Assembly (NCBI GenBank): GCA_032821775.1
Contig: JAVLRN010000003.1
Location: 744,001 to 808,000 of the forward strand
DNA: 64,000 nt
Reading direction: 5' to 3'
Origin: Sanguinoderma infundibulare
Taxonomy: Eukaryota > Basidiomycota > Agaricomycetes > Polyporales > Polyporaceae
A model generated the notes under the pieces. It was not told where the DNA came from and did not search any database. It worked only from the letters and a program-made list of their open reading frames with translations. A program made the position numbers and the translations under genes. Of this stretch, positions 57,774 through 64,000 are shown in pieces; positions within the stretch are counted from its first letter, which is position 1; each line of letters starts with the position of its first letter.

Positions 57774-59242
57774 AGGTGCTGACACTGTCTGCCCAGCGGA
57801 GGATGGCAGGTCCATGTCCATCATGCTATAGATTGTTGAGATGCTGTGGTATATCAGGGTGCCACTTACAGAGAAGATTGAGATGATCATGGTCACAGAG
57901 CAGTCCAGTGAGGCAGGGACTTGAGGAGGAGCCAACTCGAAAGAGCTGAACTTGCACTCGGATGTCAAGTGCACCTCAGTGGAGGGTACGACCGTTGACC
58001 AAGGACTCAATGACCACCAAGGGCAGAATGCTCTCACATAAATGAAGGGGATGTACTCAGGTTTGTCGCAGTCCATTGAGGTACTGCTTGCAGAGATGGT
58101 GACAATGGTCATGGAGTAGTCCAACTGTGAAGCAGGAAATTGAGGGGAATCTGCAGCAGCACACTGGAAAGAGCTGTGTTTGTGCTCAGGTGTAGAGTGC
58201 ACCTTGGAGGAGGGTGTGTCTGAGGATTCAATGTCAGCAACTGCCTTCTGCATTGTGCAATGACCTGCAAACTTGAGACATCTCTTGATCCCACCTATAA
58301 ACTTCTTGGTCCATGGCTTGTGAGTGGACAGTGAAGATGGCTTGTCCATAGAGCTAATGCTCATCTTTCCAGCAAACAAGCTTGGGTCAATGTGTGTCAC
58401 ACTGGAAGCAGTGGAGGTGTTGCAGTTTGTCGAGGCACCATGTGTGGAGGCAGTCGATATGACAATGGTTGCAGAACAGTCCAATGAGGCAGAGACTTGA
58501 GGGGAAATGACCGTGGCCAACTCAGAAGAGCTACACTTGCACTCAGTTGTCGAGCGCACCTGGGAGGAGGGTATGTTCAAGGACTCAATGACTTCCAAGA
58601 GGGGGATGCTCTCGGAGGGCTGGAGGAGGGTGTCTAATGAACACAAAGCACCCAGGGGAGGAGTCTCAGAGGAGGGAATGATGGCAAGCACAGCAGGGGT
58701 CACACTGGAGGCCTTCCATTGCCATAGTAGTGAATGATGACTCATGAGCAGCCAGGAGGTCACCTTGTGAAGAGGGACACTCCTTGATTTCCAGGAACCC
58801 AGCAGGCCACACAACCTCACTTGTAGGAGAGGCTACTGTGGTGGACTTGAACAACCTGAGTTTGTGCTCAGGTGTAGAGCACCCCTTGGTGGAGGATGTG
58901 TCCAAGGAGTCAATAACCACTGAGAGTGGGATGCTCTCATATGGCTTGAGAGGGGTGCGGCTCAAGTGTTTTGCAGTCCACAGTAGAGGCACTGCTCATA
59001 GTGATTGTCAAGCCAACAATGGTTGCGGAGCAGCGCAATGAAGCAGTAACATGAGGGTAGCCTGTGGCAGCACACTGGAAAGAGCTGAGTTCATCCTCAG
59101 GTGTAGAGTGCATCTCGAGGAAGGGTGCATCTGCAGACTCAGTGAACACTGAGAGGGGGATACTGTTAGATGGCTCAAGGGGATTGCTGGCTGAATATGA
59201 AGGACTTGCTGCCAGTGTTTCAGAGGAGAGCTCAGAAGACAA
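57774..59242 (-). repeat. Tandem-repeat Ser/Pro-rich coding-like region, about five units
   Basis: On the minus strand a unit of about 55-60 residues recurs: SNSIPLSVFTESADAPFLEM, YESIPLSVVIDSLDTSSTK, SESIPLLEVIESLNIPSSQV, VADIESSDTPSSKVHSTPEH and PSTEVHLTSECKFSSFELAP. Each is followed by a SPQ-x-x-ASLDCS-x-TIV-like stretch. Starts lie near 59,175, 58,955, 58,620, 58,250 and 58,020, so spacing is uneven. One frame is open for 349 codons (58,820-57,771). It lies just downstream of the kinase on the same strand and may be its tail. Confidence 0.6.
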
Positions 59243-59299
59243 GCATAGTGATCATGATGGTAGGCACTGCAGGAGGGACACTGGCGGCCTGGTCCTCTG

Positions 59300-61005
59300 C
59301 TTGCTGAGGCTTCTGGAGGCCACACTCTAGAGAGTCACAGTGGCACCTCCATAATTCGACACCAGGGCACTCATCCACCCCTGGACACCTGTGGGGCAGA
59401 AAAACCTTGTCTGTGTTGCACTCAAGCAAGGTGAGGTCCAGCAGGTGGTTGGAAGACATGTACAGGCCAAAGTACAGCAAGTCTTCCCATGAGTAAATGT
59501 TACTGAACATTCCTGGAATGTTGAACCTGGTGGCCTGAAGACCTTCTTGAACATGAACACAGTCGATGCATGCAAAAGCTCAGTATGAGGCCTCCTCCTG
59601 GGGCATGACCTCATCCCAGTTGCTAGTCTCCAATTCAGGTAAGCAGAGGATGACAGGAGAGAATGCAAGGTACATACACATCCTTGAACCAGGGGTGAGT
59701 CTTGATCACATTCCACCTGGTATGCTGTTTGGGCTTCCATCTGCAATGAGTTAGTGGATGTCATTAACAATGTATGAGGATGATGCACTCGACAGATCAG
59801 GTCCCTGACACATTTGCTCACTCCTGAATTGAACTTGCAGAGCTCATCATCCTGATACAAGCACAGCATGGTTCTGAACTCCTTGTTAACAGTTAGATCT
59901 ATGCCATACAGGAGCTGGCATAATAATTCGATCAGCGAGAGAAGAAGATATGGCATAGAGTTGAGCATACCTTTCCTTCAAGAAGCTCGTACAAGATGAC
60001 ACCCATAGAGAAGATGTCAGTGGTATACAAATGCCATCCATGTGAGCAGTCCATGCTGCAAAAATAGAAGTCACCCTCAACATCTGGACCAAAGACTTCC
60101 ATATAGCCGAGTATGCTGTAGTAGCATTTGGTCATGTTGCCACAGCCAGCTTTATGATGGCTGTCGATGTTGAGGTTCTCGAAGAGCTCCCACTTGGGAT
60201 TGCTGGTGCTGCACCATAGCTGCTCTTCAACCAGGCATCCAAAAGTGTGCCAAAGTCACTGAGGATGATGTGACCTTCATAGTCAAAGAGGATGTTCTCT
60301 GGCTTGATGTCCCTGTGCATGATGTGCAGAGCTTCTCAGCAATGAGGATCTGGCAGTGTGTCTGATTCAGCAAGGGTGTAGTGGCAAAGATGTGGAGAAT
60401 GCATATACAAGCTTGACTGTGATGAAATGGGCATCATCCTCAGAGAAGCATCACAACCAGGTCATCACCTCCTGGAGGTCCATCATGTGCAAAGGCTGAA
60501 AAGAATGTCAGCCTTGCACATGTAGATCAAAAGCAAATAATCAGTACTCATGAATATGGAAAGAAATGGTTTGGCATCTCAAAGGCGGCCTGGAGGTTGG
60601 TGATGAAGGGGCAGCCCTTTAAGGCCTTGAGAACATGATGGGACATGAAAACCTGGGCCAACTGGGCATGCAGCAGGTTGTCTTTGGGGACCACCTTGAC
60701 AGCATACCACTTTCTGTTGTGGCAGCCAATAGCAGCAAGTACAGTACCCTCTGGGCCATTGCAATGGACCTCGTAGAAGAGGTAGTCATCCAGCTGGGCT
60801 GGCGACTGATGTGACAGTTGGAGATGGATGTGGAGACAACAGCAGCCAGTAGCCAGATCATTGTCTCATCATTGGATGATTCTGACAATGGCAATAGCAT
60901 CTCATCAGCGGATGGTTTGGTGTTTCTGATGGCTTTGACAACTGCCCCAAGCACTCTATTATCCATCATGGCCAGGTCTACATATGTTTCTACCTTATGG
61001 AGCAT
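59300..61005 (-). pseudogene. AGC-type Ser/Thr protein kinase, decayed or heavily interrupted
   Basis: Minus strand. Kinase landmarks occur in the right order: glycine-loop-like GPEGTVLAA and the ATP lysine in WYAVKVVPK (about 60,700); HRDIKPENI (about 60,318) and LSDFGT (about 60,262); after a frame change YSILGYMEVFGPDVEG and TDIFSMGVILYELLEGK (about 60,020-59,975); and HPWFKDV near 59,690, the subdomain XI signature of AGC kinases. The N-terminus could be the ATG at 61,005. The APE motif is not seen and the part between the lysine and HRD contains stops (60,560-60,340). Some breaks could be introns, but not all have GT..AG ends. It is surrounded by transposon sequence and shares its CpG-poor composition. 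Confidence 0.65.
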
Positions 61006-61689
61006 CTCAACTCATGTCCAGCACATAATCTCATTATATGAGACCCATGGCACCTTCAGGTCAAAATGCCTGCCCCCTCAGATTCCAACCACTGCTCCTC
61101 AGACTTGCTTCCCTCTCTGCTCTCTGTCTCACCCAATATGACTCCCTTTTCATCCCCATCTACTCTCCTTGTTTTACTCAACTCACTCCTTCCTTCCTTA
61201 CCATGACTGGGTTCAATGGTGAAGACAATGATGATGACCCCAAGACAATGACATGTAAGACACACCAAATTACAATGGAGGAGCTGGAGGAAGGGGAGAT
61301 AAGGATGGAGGACAAGGGAGATGTGAGGGAGGAAGAACAATGGAAAAATGACCACAAAAGTATGAGTTCTCCTTTTTTCATCTCATTGTACATCCCCCAG
61401 GGCAAGGACATGCTTAATACATCCTCGACCCCATTCTTTCTCTTCTCCCTTTTTGCCCAAATGAAACTGGGGGCTCATGCATTCTCAGATGAATGGCCAG
61501 GAGCCCATCTTCACACCACTTAGACCTTTGACAGTCCTGCCCATGATTATGATTTTTGCCATGGCAGTCCGTGTCTAGGGGAACAACTTCCTCCTAGAGC
61601 ACCCAAACAATGGTGCTGTGATAACCTCCATGTCACCTGAGCCCTCCACTTCCCTTCCCTCTGCTGCACTCATAAATGTGCTGTGGTAG
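61006..61689. other. Region upstream of the kinase, no clear gene
   Basis: A frame at 61,203-61,523 (+) has an acidic start (MTGFNGEDNDDDPKTMTCKT) but no motif. It would be divergent from the kinase. Confidence 0.3.
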
Positions 61690-62298
61690 ATGCCCCCAGC
61701 CTACTTTCAATGTCTCAATCAGCACCCAGAGTCTAAGAATGGACAGATGATCAGCCCCATCTCAGAGATCTATGAAAAAGATGCCAGCAGGCAGGAGTCC
61801 CTCTTTGGTGTGCCCTCCCTCCTCCTTGATGCCCCTGAGACTGACTCCAATCTCACTAGTGAAGATGACAATAACTCTCTCATCATGCCACCATCCACTC
61901 CAAAACCAGCTCTCCCCCTCAACTGTCTACTTGCCCCTTCCTCATACACATGCCCTCTCAACCACCTCAACATTGCCCTTACTCATCTTCCAGAGTCACT
62001 TGGAATCCCAGAACACAAGCACATCAAAACAGTTGACCCCACCCTTCTGCAAGATGGCAGGGGCAACCACTGTGACCCCATCCCCAATGACAATGCTCGC
62101 ATGCAGGCTGTGCAGACTCTCCAGTCCTTCCAGGTCAGCTTCAGTTGCTCTGCACATTCCACACAAACACAGCAGTACCAGCAGGGGCAGCTGCAATCAT
62201 ACCAACAGTCTCAACCACCACCTCAACAACATGTTGATCTCACACCTCCATTCCCCAGCAGCCCCTACCACAACATCAACAACAAGTCAATGCTCTAG
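61690..62298 (+). CDS. Hypothetical low-complexity frame (not confirmed)
   Basis: About 200 codons open, Pro/Ser/Leu-rich, with a Gln-rich end (TQQYQQGQLQSYQQSQPPPQ). There is no good start context and no recognised domain. It could be part of the same transcription unit as 62,675-63,300. It may equally be non-coding; kept because the stretch is open and on the same strand as a spliced-looking neighbour. Confidence 0.3.
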   Translation: MPPAYFQCLNQHPESKNGQMISPISEIYEKDASRQESLFGVPSLLLDAPETDSNLTSEDDNNSLIMPPSTPKPALPLNCLLAPSSYTCPLNHLNIALTHLPESLGIPEHKHIKTVDPTLLQDGRGNHCDPIPNDNARMQAVQTLQSFQVSFSCSAHSTQTQQYQQGQLQSYQQSQPPPQQHVDLTPPFPSSPYHNINNKSML

Positions 62299-62674
62299 AA
62301 CATCTGCCTCTGGACCTTTGCAATGGCTGCAACCTCAGCCTCACGTTGGAAGGGCCTGTTACCTCTCATCTCCAACCCCTTCATGCCAACAATGATTGAG
62401 CTTCATACCTCAACAGCTTTTCATGCATTCTTCCTTGTCCATCACCTATCAAGAAACTCTGAATCTCTGAGTGCCCTCCAGGTGAGGACATGCAACTCAC
62501 ACACTGTATGGCACCACTTCTCCTGATGATGAATATGATGCCAATAGTGAGGATGACCCCATGTCAGACATGGACAATCTCGACTGCCATTAAGATCAGC
62601 AAAGCTTAGTTCACAAGCAGTGTCAGCACACTAGGGCTGGATCCAAGTCAGATGCGAAGGACATTGTCCATGAT

Positions 62675-63300
62675 ATGCTCCCAACAACCAAGCTGGAGCT
62701 TTCCCATCATCCCCTCCACCTTCATACATCTAATGCACTTTCCATTTCAAGCTTGTGCACTGCGCAGGCCATGTCCACTCCTGTCACACCTTCCTTTCCC
62801 ATCTCTTTGCTTCCACCTCTGGCACTTGTCTTCTTCACCATGGCTAAACTTTCAACTGAACCTTCTGACCTCAATTCCCCTTCCTACAATACTTCAAAAA
62901 CCCTAGATGAGCACAATGCTTGCTGTCTATCCCCCATCTCATGCACACAAGCTGACATGTACATGGAGCTGTTCATCAATGAGAAGATATGTGTTTTTGT
63001 CAAGCAGGTACTATCTGCAGCACTTCAGAGCTGCACTGATGACCTCTGCGAGTTCTTCAAGGATGAGTTTGAGGTCTTCATTAAGTAAGGTGTGCCTCTG
63101 TTTTTTTTTTCTTTTCCATGCCCAATCTGAGACTTCTGTCCACAGCAAGAAGATCCCTGTGCACAAGAGTGGTGCCATGTTCACACTACATCATCTCTGC
63201 ACATTACAATTTTCTGATGATTCTGTTCTGCCACTATCTTTCTATACATCCACACATCTGTCTTCTCGAGTTTCTGCCTTGAGCTCCTTTTCCACTATGT
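62675..63300 (+). CDS. Hypothetical protein fragment with a recognisable intron
   Basis: Open frame to 63,085 ending SCTDDLCEFFKDEFEVFI, then GTAAGG..ccacag (about 63,088-63,146) and a continuing frame KKIPVHKSGAMFTLHH. The intron has a T-rich tract and normal length. The compact segment QADMYMELFINEKICVFVKQ looks like folded protein. I do not recognise it. It may be host-derived sequence carried in the insertion between the two gypsy pieces. Confidence 0.4.
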
Positions 63301-63769
63301 TCCTCCACCTTATGTCATCTCCTGCCTGTTTTGATTGCACATCTGTGATGAGTGCTACAGCTGGCTGTGCTGCACTTTCCCTCACTATCTATGGTTACTA
63401 TATATTTAGCAGCAGCCCCCACATCTCATTGTTGTTTCTACCTCTTGCATATGTGTACTCCTTAGTGTTTGCTCATTTTCTATATATAATTGTTAATCAC
63501 TCTCTCAATGCATGTCCTGGTGCTTTGACAGCCCACCCATACCTGCCCTTTTTTGTGTGCCCTCCAGCACTTCTACAGACTCTTTTCAGTGGCAACCAAG
63601 GTAACCTTAACTGTTCTTTTCATACTCTGCACCCTTTCCATACTGAGAGCAGTGCAATGCCAAGTGTGAGGTGGGCAGATAAGCATCTGCAGAATAAAAG
63701 ACTTAGCAGCTGCTTACTCTCGGGTATAACCCTAGCCTAAGGTTACTGATTTTTCGGTCAAACTTCTGC
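63301..63769. other. Unassigned sequence before the gypsy pre-RT block
   Basis: Frames are open but hydrophobic/Ser-rich and without motif. Near 63,726-63,748 lies taaccctagcctaaggttactga, a small inverted repeat ending CTGA. Confidence 0.3.
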
Positions 63770-64000
63770 ATCTTTGAAGAGTCTAAGGACCTGTATTCAA
63801 CCTCAAATAGTGCAAATACAGCTTTCAAGCATGTAGATCAGAAGGTGAAGCCAGTAGCTGGTATAGTGCCTGAAGAATGGGTTATTTGATGCTTTCCAGA
63901 AGATCCATTGAAGTCTTTATTGCCATTGAGTGCAAATGTACCAGATTTTATTCCAACAGCAAAACTGACTCAGAAGTGTATTGACAACATCAACATCAAT
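63770..64000 (+). pseudogene. Ty3/gypsy segment preceding reverse transcriptase
   Basis: Reads STSNSANTAFKHVDQKVKPV and then, past one stop, FPEDPLKSLLPLSANVPDFI and KLTQKCIDNIN. This matches the conserved stretch between protease and RT of Agaricomycete gypsy elements (K-K-V-x-P-V-A, F-P-x-D-P-L-x-x-L-P-x-L, P-D-F-x-P-x-x-x-x-T-Q-E-R). It is the expected continuation of the gag-protease at 53,225-55,810. The window ends here. Confidence 0.75.

Noticed and set aside
63726..63748. Helitron 3' end as an established call
   Set aside because: The hairpin has only about five pairs and directly abuts CTGA; no Rep/helicase or 5' TC end was found. Kept only as a hypothesis.
33840..64000. CRISPR-like or prokaryotic mobile system
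   Set aside because: Repeats are diverged, unevenly spaced and transposon-derived; there are no cas-like genes and the DNA is clearly fungal.

Overview
The window is nuclear DNA from a filamentous basidiomycete, most likely an Agaricomycete. The evidence is genes with many 45-75 bp introns (GT..AG, with CTGAC/CTRAY-like branch sites), a multi-exon fungal P450, Kre9/Knh1-like, cupredoxin and eqolisin secreted-protein genes, and a chromodomain Ty3/gypsy element. No rRNA, tRNA, CRISPR or prokaryotic operon was seen. Exon coordinates were worked out by eye from reading frame, splice sites and protein motifs; there was no transcript evidence.

Left part (1 to about 33.6 kb) is GC-rich, CpG-containing and gene-bearing. 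In order: a nodulin-like MFS transporter running off the left edge (-); a small secreted GPI-type protein (2.5-3.1 kb, -); a decayed Kre9/Knh1-like gene (5.3-6.1 kb, +); an intronless acidic protein (7.3-8.2 kb, -); a two-exon hypothetical (9.1-9.75 kb, +); a non-coding array of diverged tandem repeats with hairpins (9.8-10.7 kb); a dead glutamic peptidase (11.2-11.7 kb, -); a cupredoxin-like GPI protein (13.4-14.3 kb, +); a 12-exon cytochrome P450 (15.8-18.1 kb, -); a hypothetical (18.9-19.9 kb, -) divergent from a conserved fungal hypothetical (20.5-22.9 kb, +) whose intron is unusually long; a PPR-like mitochondrial protein (23.3-25.2 kb, -); a WD40-like plus inositol-polyphosphate 5-phosphatase protein (25.6-30.05 kb, +); and an 11-exon SAMHD1-type HD-domain dNTPase (30.75-33.35 kb, +).

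Right part (about 33.6 to 64 kb) is AT-richer, strikingly poor in CpG and almost entirely transposon. It holds a 1,615 bp perfect-length palindrome with Tc1/mariner-like ends; Ty1/copia RNase H and LTR remnants; a hAT transposase fragment; hAT-like MITEs with about 8 bp target duplications; two copies of a 468 bp LTR; and a complete but dead chromovirus (43,505-50,698, two 522 bp LTRs). The chromovirus sits inside a hAT-like element, which itself sits inside one of the 468 bp LTRs. Most of the in-frame stops in the chromovirus pol that I compared with the family are TGA where CGA (Arg) is expected, pointing to decay by cytosine methylation.

From 53.2 kb there is a second gypsy gag-protease. 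Its expected continuation (the pre-RT segment) reappears only at 63.77 kb. Between them lies about 8 kb carrying a decayed AGC-type protein kinase with a repeated Ser/Pro-rich tail (-) and hypothetical spliced sequence (+). This is the least explained part of the window.
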